From contig PBVH01000011.1 of assembly GCA_002728175.1 (NCBI GenBank), positions 9,016 to 25,676 of the forward strand: a DNA stretch of 16,661 nt, written 5' to 3'. Under the pieces are notes generated by a model that was not told the DNA's origin, made no database searches, and worked only from the letters and a program-made list of their open reading frames with translations. Shown piece after piece: positions 1 through 6,307 of this stretch (its first letter is position 1; each line of letters starts with the position of its first letter). The position numbers were made by a program, and so were the translations under genes. Source of the stretch: Flavobacteriales bacterium (lineage in GTDB: Bacteria > Bacteroidota > Bacteroidia > Flavobacteriales > BACL11).

Positions 1-832
1 TAACTACTTCTTCAATTCTTGCAGGATGAATTCTTCCGTCTGAAACTAATTTGTGTAATGATAATCTAGCAATTTCTCTCCTTACAGAATCAAAACAAGA
101 TATAACAATAGCGCCTGGTGTGTCATCAACAACTATATCTACCCCAATTGCCGCTTCTAATGCTCTAATATTTCTTCCTTCCCTGCCGATTATCCTTCCT
201 TTAACTGCATCATTGTCAATATTAAAAACAGACACTGAATTATCAATTGCTTCTTCAGTCGCTATCCTTTGAATTGTTTGTATGATAATTTTTTTTGCGT
301 CCTGCTTTGCTGTTAGTTTAGCATCTTCAATAGTATTTTGAATAATTGATAGAGCTTCAGTTTTAGCTTCTTCTTTTAATGATTCAACTAGCTCTAATTT
401 TGCTTGTTTCGCTGATAATGAAGATATGTTTTCTAATTTTTCAATTTGTTGTTTTTTGTCTTTTTCTAAATCTTTTATCTTTTTTTCAATTACATTTCTT
501 TGATTTTGAAGATCCTTTCTTTCATTTTCATTTTTTTTGTCCTTCCTGTTAACTTCAGCAAGTTTTTGATTTAGTGTGTTTTCTTTTTGCTTTATTCTTT
601 GATTAGTAGAACTTATTTCTTGATTTTTTTTATTAATCAATTGTTCATGTTTTGATTTGAGTTCAATAAACTTTTCTTTAGCCTGTAAAATTTTTTCTTT
701 CTTAATTTGTACAGCTTCTTGATTAGCCTTTTGAACTATACTGTTAGCAGTAAACCTATTTGAAATTTTGAATACTAAAAAACATACTAATGCGCCTGTA
801 AAAAAGGATCCTATTGATATAGCTATTTCCAT
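1..832 (-). CDS. rny: Ribonuclease Y (partial, N-terminal half)
   Basis: This is a membrane-anchored endoribonuclease that starts mRNA decay. The gene reads from ATG at 832 and runs off the left edge, giving about 277 codons of a protein usually near 520 residues. Residues 4-24 form one hydrophobic membrane segment. A long charged region rich in Lys, Glu and Gln follows to about residue 175 and looks like the family's coiled coil. A KH RNA-binding domain begins near residue 205 with the signature GRIIGREGRNIRALE. The sequence ends in or just after the KH domain, so the catalytic HD domain (HD metal-binding residues) lies outside the window and cannot be checked. The start codon lies only about 15 bases after the 3' end of the 6S-like RNA, so the mRNA must begin inside that RNA or be cut from a longer transcript. 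Family assignment is very secure. Confidence 0.96.
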   Translation of the reverse strand, partial: MEIAISIGSFFTGALVCFLVFKISNRFTANSIVQKANQEAVQIKKEKILQAKEKFIELKSKHEQLINKKNQEISSTNQRIKQKENTLNQKLAEVNRKDKKNENERKDLQNQRNVIEKKIKDLEKDKKQQIEKLENISSLSAKQAKLELVESLKEEAKTEALSIIQNTIEDAKLTAKQDAKKIIIQTIQRIATEEAIDNSVSVFNIDNDAVKGRIIGREGRNIRALEAAIGVDIVVDDTPGAIVISCFDSVRREIARLSLHKLVSDGRIHPARIEEVV

Positions 833-846
833 GATAAATAAATTTT

Positions 847-1016
847 AAAACCCCGTACAAATTAATTAAATTCCATATAAACATTTATAAAGCAACCAAC
901 ATGTTTCGATCTTCCACTGCTCTCATTTGAGAAATAATTGAGGCCTGATCTAGACACATTGAGTATAACTCTAATCTTTAATTTGTTGAATTTAACAATT
1001 TACAATACGGGGTTAT
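847..1016 (-). ncRNA. ssrS: 6S RNA candidate (RNA polymerase regulator)
   Basis: The gap between zapA and rny holds an RNA of about 170 nt that can fold as one long rod. The ends form a perfect 9-bp GC-rich stem (AACCCCGTA at 849-857 with TACGGGGTT at 1006-1014). Shorter stems continue it inward (860-863 with 997-1000; 866-873 with 988-995). A large open middle follows, then an apical arm (901-904 with 956-959; 908-911 with 947-950) and a small terminal hairpin (TCTC at 921-924 with GAGA at 929-932). Closing stem, central bubble and apical arm are the known layout of 6S RNA, which mimics open promoter DNA and binds RNA polymerase. I recall a 6S RNA between zapA and rny in other Bacteroidota, and E. 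coli ssrS also follows zapA. The strand is inferred from both flanking genes. Exact ends are uncertain. Confidence 0.75.
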
Positions 1017-1018
1017 AA

Positions 1019-1300
1019 TTATAAAACAGCATCAAGCATATCTTCTATTTTAATCAAGGATTCTTTTTGTTCCGAATCAATAGTATCATTTTTTTCCAAA
1101 GTTTCTAATTTTGAAGCATACTCGATTAAACACATCGCTAATAAGTCTTGTTTATCTTTAATTGCATAATTTGATTCATAAAATTTAAGGCGTTCAGCAA
1201 CATTTTTAATTGCTTTTCGAACATATTCCTCTGAATTTCTATCAATTTTCATCGGATATATTCTATTTGCTATATTTAACTTTATTGCTATTTTTTCCAT
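1019..1300 (-). CDS. zapA: Cell division protein ZapA
   Basis: ZapA binds FtsZ filaments in the cytoplasm and helps bundle them into the division ring. The 93-residue product fits the family in length and layout: a short N-terminal beta region with the usual opening (KIAIKLNIANRIYPMKI), then helix (SEEYVRKAIKNVAERL), then a C-terminal helix (QDLLAMCLIEYASKLETLE) that forms the dimer and tetramer coiled coil. The ATG at 1300 comes 4 bases after the stop of the upstream coiled-coil gene, so the two are surely co-transcribed. Its stop codon lies about 5 bases from the 5' stem of the 6S-like RNA. Small division proteins diverge quickly; the call rests on length, fold pattern and position next to the RNA and rny. 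Confidence 0.85.
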   Translation of the reverse strand: MEKIAIKLNIANRIYPMKIDRNSEEYVRKAIKNVAERLKFYESNYAIKDKQDLLAMCLIEYASKLETLEKNDTIDSEQKESLIKIEDMLDAVL

Positions 1301-1304
1301 TATC

Positions 1305-1586
1305 CTATTTACTTAGTAACACCAAACATTTATCTATTTCTCTGACATATTCATTAATTTTATGCTTTGTTTTATAAACATCCTCACTAGATGAATCAAC
1401 TGATTTAGAAATCTTAATTATCTTTATCTTATCTTCAAGGATCTTGATTTGTTTTGCTTTTTGCTCTAGTTCAACAAATAATTCATTATTTTTTTTTTCC
1501 AAAATTATTTTTTCATCTCTAACAGAATTGTACTTTTCTATAAGTAAAGCTATTTTTTTTTCTATTTTTTTAATAAAATTTTCCAC
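1305..1586 (-). CDS. Small coiled-coil protein upstream of zapA
   Basis: This gene encodes 93 residues, almost all charged and helical (Lys, Glu, Ile, Leu), with heptad-like spacing from about residue 5 to 60 (LIEKYNSVRDEKIILEKKNN, then ELEQKAKQIKILEDKIKIIK). It has no signal peptide, membrane segment or cysteine. The start is GTG at 1586; no ATG occurs in the first half, and a TAAGTTTG element at 1603-1610 sits at the right distance upstream. It lies 4 bases ahead of zapA in one operon. Small coiled-coil genes in this place are common in Bacteroidota, and a ZapB-like role as partner of ZapA in the division ring is a reasonable inference from size, coiled coil and position, but no specific motif proves it. 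Codons 31-34 contain an A10 run on the coding strand (1489-1498), which could allow polymerase slippage. Confidence 0.8.
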   Translation of the reverse strand: MENFIKKIEKKIALLIEKYNSVRDEKIILEKKNNELFVELEQKAKQIKILEDKIKIIKISKSVDSSSEDVYKTKHKINEYVREIDKCLVLLSK

Positions 1587-1602
1587 AAAAAAATAATAAG
1601 TA

Positions 1603-1610
1603 CAAACTTA
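1603..1610 (-). promoter_or_regulatory. Promoter -7 element for the coiled-coil/zapA operon
   Basis: On the minus strand this reads TAAGTTTG, an exact match to the Bacteroidota -7 consensus TAnnTTTG. Transcription would start about 5 bases downstream, leaving a leader of roughly 12 nt before the GTG at 1586. No convincing -33 TTG was seen at the usual distance. Confidence 0.5.
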
Positions 1611-1644
1611 AATATTTTATAATTATCATTGAAATTTTTGACAC

Positions 1645-1652
1645 TATATTTG
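1645..1652 (+). promoter_or_regulatory. Promoter -7 element for the M23 peptidase gene
   Basis: The sequence TATATTTG matches TAnnTTTG. The ATG at 1672 would follow a leader of about 15 nt. The element is about 35 bp from the opposing promoter at 1603-1610, so the two divergent units share a very short control region. No clear -33 TTG lies at the usual distance. Confidence 0.5.
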
Positions 1653-1671
1653 CAAAACATATTAATTAATT

Positions 1672-3369
1672 ATGTACAAAAAATTTTATATATATTTCTG
1701 TTGTTTTTTTTTATTTAACTTTTCAGGCTACACACAAAATTATACAAGTCCACTTAATATAGATTTAATTCTTTCTGGCACATTTGGAGAATTAAGATCA
1801 AATCATTTTCATGCTGGAATTGATTTAAAGACTAAAGGTGTAGAAGGATTGAATGTATATTCTATTGCCGATGGATATGTTTCAAGAGTAAAAGTTTCAT
1901 CTTATGGATATGGTAAAGTCATATATATTACCCATTATGATGGGAATACATCAGTTTATGCGCATCTAAAAGAATTTTCACAAATAATAGATAGCATTGT
2001 TAAAATAGAACAGTATAAAATTAAAAAGTTTGAAATAGATTATTACTTACCAAAAGACGCAATTAAAGTAAAGCAAAAAGAAATAATTGGTAAATCAGGA
2101 AATAGCGGGTCAAGTGCTGGAGCTCACTTGCATTTTGAAATAAGAGATTCAAAAACACAAAAACCAATAAATCCGTTATATTTCAATTTTAATATAAAAG
2201 ATGATATAAAGCCTGAAATCAAAAAATTAAAAATCTACAATTTAAATAATACCAACAAACATCAAACCTTTGATGTAATTAAAAAAGAAAAAAATAATTA
2301 TTTTGTAAATGACACATTACATACAAATGGAGATTTTGGAATAGGTATATCTACATATGACAAATCAAATTACGCTTATAATAAAAATGGTGTGTACTCA
2401 ATTAAATTATATGTAGATGAAAAATTAACATTTCATTTTATAGCTGATACACTTGACTTTATTACAACAAGGTTTATTAATGCACATATAGACTACAAAG
2501 AAAAAATTCAAAATAAAATTAAATATCATAGACTATTTAAATTACCCTTCAATAAATTAAAAAATTACAAAACAAATATTAATAACGGCATAATTAGTCT
2601 AGCTGACACCAATATTCACAATTTAAAAATCCATGTAGAAGATTATAACCAAAATTTATCGGAGATTAAGTTAAAAGTGAAAAATAGTGTGCGAAAAATT
2701 AAAAAAAATAATTTATTTAATGGAGAACAAATTCAAGATTTAGTTCAAAAAAAGTTTTATCATAAACATAAAAATATTTTTTTGTTTAATAATGTGAAGG
2801 TTTTTCTGTCTGAGTATTCATTATATGAAGATATGATTTTTAGTTATAGTCTCTTAGACTCAATTAAAGGTGTTTATGGAAATATCCATAGATGCCATAA
2901 AAAAGATACACCTATTCATAAAAAATATGATTTATATATTAAAGAAGACGTTCCAGAAAAAATTAAAAATAAAGTATATATTGCAAAAAGAGAAAAAGAA
3001 AACACATTTAAATTTATAGGAGGTAAGTGGGAAGGATTATATTTAAAAACCTCAACAAGAGAATTTGGAGATTTTTGTATAGTTGCAGATTCTACAGGAC
3101 CAATAATTAAAGGAGTCAATATATTTCCTGGAAAAAAAATAAATAAACAAAAAAATATTAAGCTAACAATTGAAGATTCTAAAAGTGGTATAAAAAAATT
3201 TGAGGCTACTGTAAATAATAAGTGGGTGCTTTTAGACTATGATCATAAAACAAAAATTGTTAAATATGACTTTAATGAAATTTTAAAAAAGGGAGATAAC
3301 AAGTTTGTTTTAAGGGTTACAGACAATTGCAATAACTTAACAACGTATAAAGCAGTTTTTACTTTATAA
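1672..3369 (+). CDS. Secreted M23 (LytM-type) metallopeptidase
   Basis: This protein of 565 residues is predicted to cut peptide cross-links in peptidoglycan, or to act as an envelope division factor. Residues 1-21 form a signal peptide (hydrophobic stretch ending near GYTQ). The M23 domain spans about residues 30-170 and has an intact active site: HxxxD (H47, D51), the YAH motif (H98) and HLH (H152, H154, in GAHLHFEIRD). H47, D51 and H154 are the expected zinc ligands. The remaining 390 residues are beta-rich; the end (from about residue 470, DSTGPIIKGVNIFPG) looks like an Ig-like domain. It is not an inactive EnvC/NlpD-like activator, because the zinc site is complete. It is divergent from the zapA operon, a neighbourhood that suits a role in growth or division. 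Its last 6 bases overlap arsC tail to tail. Confidence 0.9.
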   Translation: MYKKFYIYFCCFFLFNFSGYTQNYTSPLNIDLILSGTFGELRSNHFHAGIDLKTKGVEGLNVYSIADGYVSRVKVSSYGYGKVIYITHYDGNTSVYAHLKEFSQIIDSIVKIEQYKIKKFEIDYYLPKDAIKVKQKEIIGKSGNSGSSAGAHLHFEIRDSKTQKPINPLYFNFNIKDDIKPEIKKLKIYNLNNTNKHQTFDVIKKEKNNYFVNDTLHTNGDFGIGISTYDKSNYAYNKNGVYSIKLYVDEKLTFHFIADTLDFITTRFINAHIDYKEKIQNKIKYHRLFKLPFNKLKNYKTNINNGIISLADTNIHNLKIHVEDYNQNLSEIKLKVKNSVRKIKKNNLFNGEQIQDLVQKKFYHKHKNIFLFNNVKVFLSEYSLYEDMIFSYSLLDSIKGVYGNIHRCHKKDTPIHKKYDLYIKEDVPEKIKNKVYIAKREKENTFKFIGGKWEGLYLKTSTREFGDFCIVADSTGPIIKGVNIFPGKKINKQKNIKLTIEDSKSGIKKFEATVNNKWVLLDYDHKTKIVKYDFNEILKKGDNKFVLRVTDNCNNLTTYKAVFTL

Positions 3370-3780
3370 ATTATTTTCTGAAATAAACTTTTCTAAAAAA
3401 AACTTTATTTCATTTCTAACATTGATATAAACTGAAATTTTTTCATCATCAGAACCCGTTGCCTTTGCAGGATCAAAAAAACTTTGATGAATTTTTTTCT
3501 TAGTAAATTTTAAATGAATTGGACAGTTTTCTTTAGCATTATCACAAACTGTAAATACATAATCAAAATTTATTTTTTCATAATCTGTAATATGATTTGA
3601 AGTATTTTTAGAAATATCAATATTTTCTTCTTTCATTACCTTAACTGCAAATTTATTTACTGGTTCAGGTTTAGTACCAGCACTATAAATCTGATAATCA
3701 GGTAAAAACTTAGACAAATAACCATGAGCCATTTGAGATCTACAAGAGTTTCCAGTACATAATACTAATATTTTACTCAT
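3364..3780 (-). CDS. arsC: Arsenate reductase, thioredoxin-coupled (LMW-PTP fold)
   Basis: The 138-residue product has the low-molecular-weight tyrosine phosphatase fold and probably reduces arsenate to arsenite in the cytoplasm. The P-loop is CTGNSCR (nucleophile C8, R14, fitting CX5R). A second pair, C79 and C86 in TVCDNAKENC, has the same 7-residue spacing as Cys82/Cys89 of S. aureus ArsC, where they pass the disulfide to thioredoxin. The acid loop FDPAKATGS carries D103. The cysteine triad separates it from plain tyrosine phosphatases, which lack the second pair. No arsR regulator, efflux gene or other ars gene is in the window, so it stands alone between the M23 peptidase (6-bp convergent overlap) and the TonB receptor (divergent). 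No exact TAnnTTTG element was found upstream. Confidence 0.87.
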   Translation of the reverse strand: MSKILVLCTGNSCRSQMAHGYLSKFLPDYQIYSAGTKPEPVNKFAVKVMKEENIDISKNTSNHITDYEKINFDYVFTVCDNAKENCPIHLKFTKKKIHQSFFDPAKATGSDDEKISVYINVRNEIKFFLEKFISENNL

Positions 3781-3840
3781 AAATTTTTGCTTTAAAATAC
3801 TAAACTACAACTTTTCTTGTTTTAAGTTATAATTATAATA

Positions 3841-3848
3841 TATTTTTG
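3841..3848 (+). promoter_or_regulatory. Promoter -7 element for the TonB receptor gene
   Basis: TATTTTTG matches TAnnTTTG, with a possible -33 TTG at 3817-3819, about 21 bp upstream. The element ends only 8 bases before the ATG at 3857, so transcription would start 2-4 bases before the start codon and the mRNA would be nearly leaderless. Confidence 0.5.
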
Positions 3849-3856
3849 TTTTGAAT

Positions 3857-6304
3857 ATGTATAAGTATTTTTTATTCTTTTTGTTAATAATAGGCTTAAA
3901 TGGGACTTGTTTTTCTCAACAGATTGTTGGAACCATAACAGATATAAATAATAATTTATTAACAAGTGTAAATGTTTCAATTGAAGGAACAAGTAATGGT
4001 GTTATTTCAAATCAAGCAGGCCAATTCTCAATAAAAGTTAAAGAAAATAGATCAGAAGTAATAGTTTTTAGCTGTATTGGATATGATATTGAAAAAATAA
4101 GATTGCCTCTTCTAAAACGAAATCAAACTTATGAACTTAATATAAATCTTAAAGCTAAAAATAATATTCTAAATGATGTTATCATATTAGATAAACAAAA
4201 TCGAAAAAAAAATATTGTTAGAATTAAACCTAAGCATGTTAAGGTAATACCCGGTAATTCAGTTGGAATAGAAGCTATTTTAAAAACACTTCCTGGTGTA
4301 AGCTCTGCAAATGAATTAAGCTCACAATACTCTGTACGTGGTGGTAATTTTGATGAAAATTTAGTTTATGTTAACGGAATTGAAATTTATAGACCTTTCT
4401 TAATTAATTCTGGAAAACAAGAAGGTCTTAGTTTTATTAACTCAAATATGGTTGGTAGCATATTATTTTCAGCTGGAGGCTTTAGTGCAAAGTATGGAGA
4501 TAAAATGTCTTCGGTTTTAGATGTCACATACAAAAAACCATTAAAAACCAAATCTTTTTTTGAAGGCAGTTTGTTAGGTGGATCTGTTAACTTAGAAGGA
4601 ATATTATATAAAAGAAGATTTTCATATTTATTTGGAGCTAGATATAAAACAAACAAATATTTACTTAACAGTATGAACACAAAAGCTGAGTATAACCCCA
4701 GCTTTTACGACATTCAATGTTATCTAAACTATAACATTAATGATAATTTACAAATTAATTTATTAAGTAATATTAGTAGAAACAAATTTATAATGATACC
4801 TCAAAATAGAGATACAGAATTTGGTACTGTTAATGAGGCACTTAAAATTAGAATGTATTTTGAAGGACAAGAGTTAGATAGTTATGAAACAATTTTTACT
4901 GCATTAAACACATCTTATCGTCCCACTAATAATCTGAACTTACAGTTATCTGGTTCGATTTTTAATACATATGAAGAACAAAATTTTGATATTTTAGGTG
5001 AGTACTGGTTATTTCAACTAGATAATAGTTTGGGTTCAGACAACTTTGGAGAAATAGCATTCAATAGAGGTGTTGGAAAGCATATTGATCATGCAAGAAA
5101 TATTTTACAAGCAAGAATTACAAATATATCACATCGAGGAAGTTATTTGAATCAAGATTTAAAAATTATTTGGGGAAATAAATTGCAAAAAGAAGAAATC
5201 AAAGATAAAATTAATGAATGGATATTAATTGATTCGGCTTTCTACAATTACCCTCATCCAAATGATATAATTGACAGTATACCAAATGAAAATCAACAAA
5301 TTATTTTAAATAATGTTTTAAATACAAACATTGATTTAATGTCATATAGAAATACTGGATATATTGAAGTATCCAAAGATATTAGAAATATTAGTTTTAA
5401 TACAGGTACTAGATATAATTATTGGACATATAATGAAGAATTTTTAATTAGTCCTAGATTATCATTTTCATACACTCCTAATTGGAAACGAGATATAGTT
5501 TTTAGACTATCGACAGGAATTTATTATCAATCACCATTTTATAAAGAATTAAGAAACCCGAGCGGAATACTTAACAAAAATATTAAAGCTCAAAAATCAA
5601 CTCATTATGTTTTTGGAAGCGATTATTTATTTTATAAATGGAAAAGACCTTTTAAATGGACAACCGAAATTTATTATAAAGAACTTAAAAATTTAATACC
5701 ATACAAAATTGATAATGTTAGAATCCAGTACTTGTCAGATGACATATCCAACGGTTATGCAAAAGGAATAGATTTTAAAATTAATGGAGAATTTGTAAAT
5801 GGGATGGAAAGTTGGATCAGCTTATCTATTATGAAAACCGAAGAGGATATAGTAGGAGATCAAATTAATAACGATGACGGAAGTATTACATATCCTGGAA
5901 ATATTCCAAGACCAACTGATGAAAGAGTAAATTTTAGTATGTTTTTTCAAGATTATCTTCCTGGAAAGCCACATTATAAAATGCATTTAAATTTAATTTA
6001 CGGATCTGGACTCCCATTTGGACCTCCAAAATCTGAAAAGTACGAAGATGTACTAAGAATACCTTCATACAGAAGAGTTGACATTGGATTTTCTCTTATT
6101 TTGAAAAGTGCAAGTAAAAGAAATAAAATAAATTTTCTTAATAAATTTAATTCCATTTGGATCAGCGCAGAAGTATTTAATTTACTTGACATAAACAATA
6201 CCACATCATATCTTTGGGTATCAGACATTAATAATCGACAATATGCTGTTCCTAACTACTTAACGTCAAGAAGACTAAATGCAAAAATTACATTATCTTT
6301 TTAA
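3857..6304 (+). CDS. TonB-dependent outer-membrane receptor
   Basis: This is an outer-membrane beta-barrel transporter of about 815 residues driven by TonB; its ligand cannot be read from sequence. Residues 1-21 form a signal peptide (MYKYFLFFLLIIGLNGTCFS). A carboxypeptidase-regulatory-like domain follows at about 22-90 (IVGTITDINNNLLTSVNVSI, then GQFSIKV), as is typical of Bacteroidota receptors. The plug domain begins near 115 with VKVIPG, LKTLPGVSS and YSVRGGNFDENLVYVNGIEI. The rest is a barrel rich in aromatic residues, ending in Phe (LNAKITLSF), the usual outer-membrane C-terminus. An in-frame TTG at 3851 would add two residues; I prefer ATG at 3857 because the protein then opens directly with the signal peptide. 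No SusD-like lipoprotein gene follows, so it is not a SusC/SusD pair. Its stop is 3 bases from the stop of purL. Confidence 0.92.
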   Translation: MYKYFLFFLLIIGLNGTCFSQQIVGTITDINNNLLTSVNVSIEGTSNGVISNQAGQFSIKVKENRSEVIVFSCIGYDIEKIRLPLLKRNQTYELNINLKAKNNILNDVIILDKQNRKKNIVRIKPKHVKVIPGNSVGIEAILKTLPGVSSANELSSQYSVRGGNFDENLVYVNGIEIYRPFLINSGKQEGLSFINSNMVGSILFSAGGFSAKYGDKMSSVLDVTYKKPLKTKSFFEGSLLGGSVNLEGILYKRRFSYLFGARYKTNKYLLNSMNTKAEYNPSFYDIQCYLNYNINDNLQINLLSNISRNKFIMIPQNRDTEFGTVNEALKIRMYFEGQELDSYETIFTALNTSYRPTNNLNLQLSGSIFNTYEEQNFDILGEYWLFQLDNSLGSDNFGEIAFNRGVGKHIDHARNILQARITNISHRGSYLNQDLKIIWGNKLQKEEIKDKINEWILIDSAFYNYPHPNDIIDSIPNENQQIILNNVLNTNIDLMSYRNTGYIEVSKDIRNISFNTGTRYNYWTYNEEFLISPRLSFSYTPNWKRDIVFRLSTGIYYQSPFYKELRNPSGILNKNIKAQKSTHYVFGSDYLFYKWKRPFKWTTEIYYKELKNLIPYKIDNVRIQYLSDDISNGYAKGIDFKINGEFVNGMESWISLSIMKTEEDIVGDQINNDDGSITYPGNIPRPTDERVNFSMFFQDYLPGKPHYKMHLNLIYGSGLPFGPPKSEKYEDVLRIPSYRRVDIGFSLILKSASKRNKINFLNKFNSIWISAEVFNLLDINNTTSYLWVSDINNRQYAVPNYLTSRRLNAKITLSF

Positions 6305-6307
6305 AAT

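Noticed and set aside
51..272. Plus-strand open frame of 73 codons inside rny
   Set aside because: It is antisense to the KH region of rny, has a low-complexity Ser/Ile/Leu-rich product and no promoter or family signature.
2916..3119. Minus-strand open frame of 67 codons inside the M23 peptidase gene
   Set aside because: It is fully antisense to a well-supported gene and shows no motif.
3364..3780. Plain low-molecular-weight protein tyrosine phosphatase
   Set aside because: The second cysteine pair (C79, C86) at ArsC spacing favours arsenate reductase, though phosphatase activity is not excluded.
3851..3853. TTG as start codon of the TonB receptor
   Set aside because: It adds only two residues before the ATG at 3857, which opens directly with the signal peptide; the TTG would also sit at or upstream of the predicted transcription start.
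4387..6228. Two minus-strand open frames (4387-4680 and 5998-6228) inside the TonB receptor gene
   Set aside because: Both are antisense to continuous receptor sequence and have no recognisable content.
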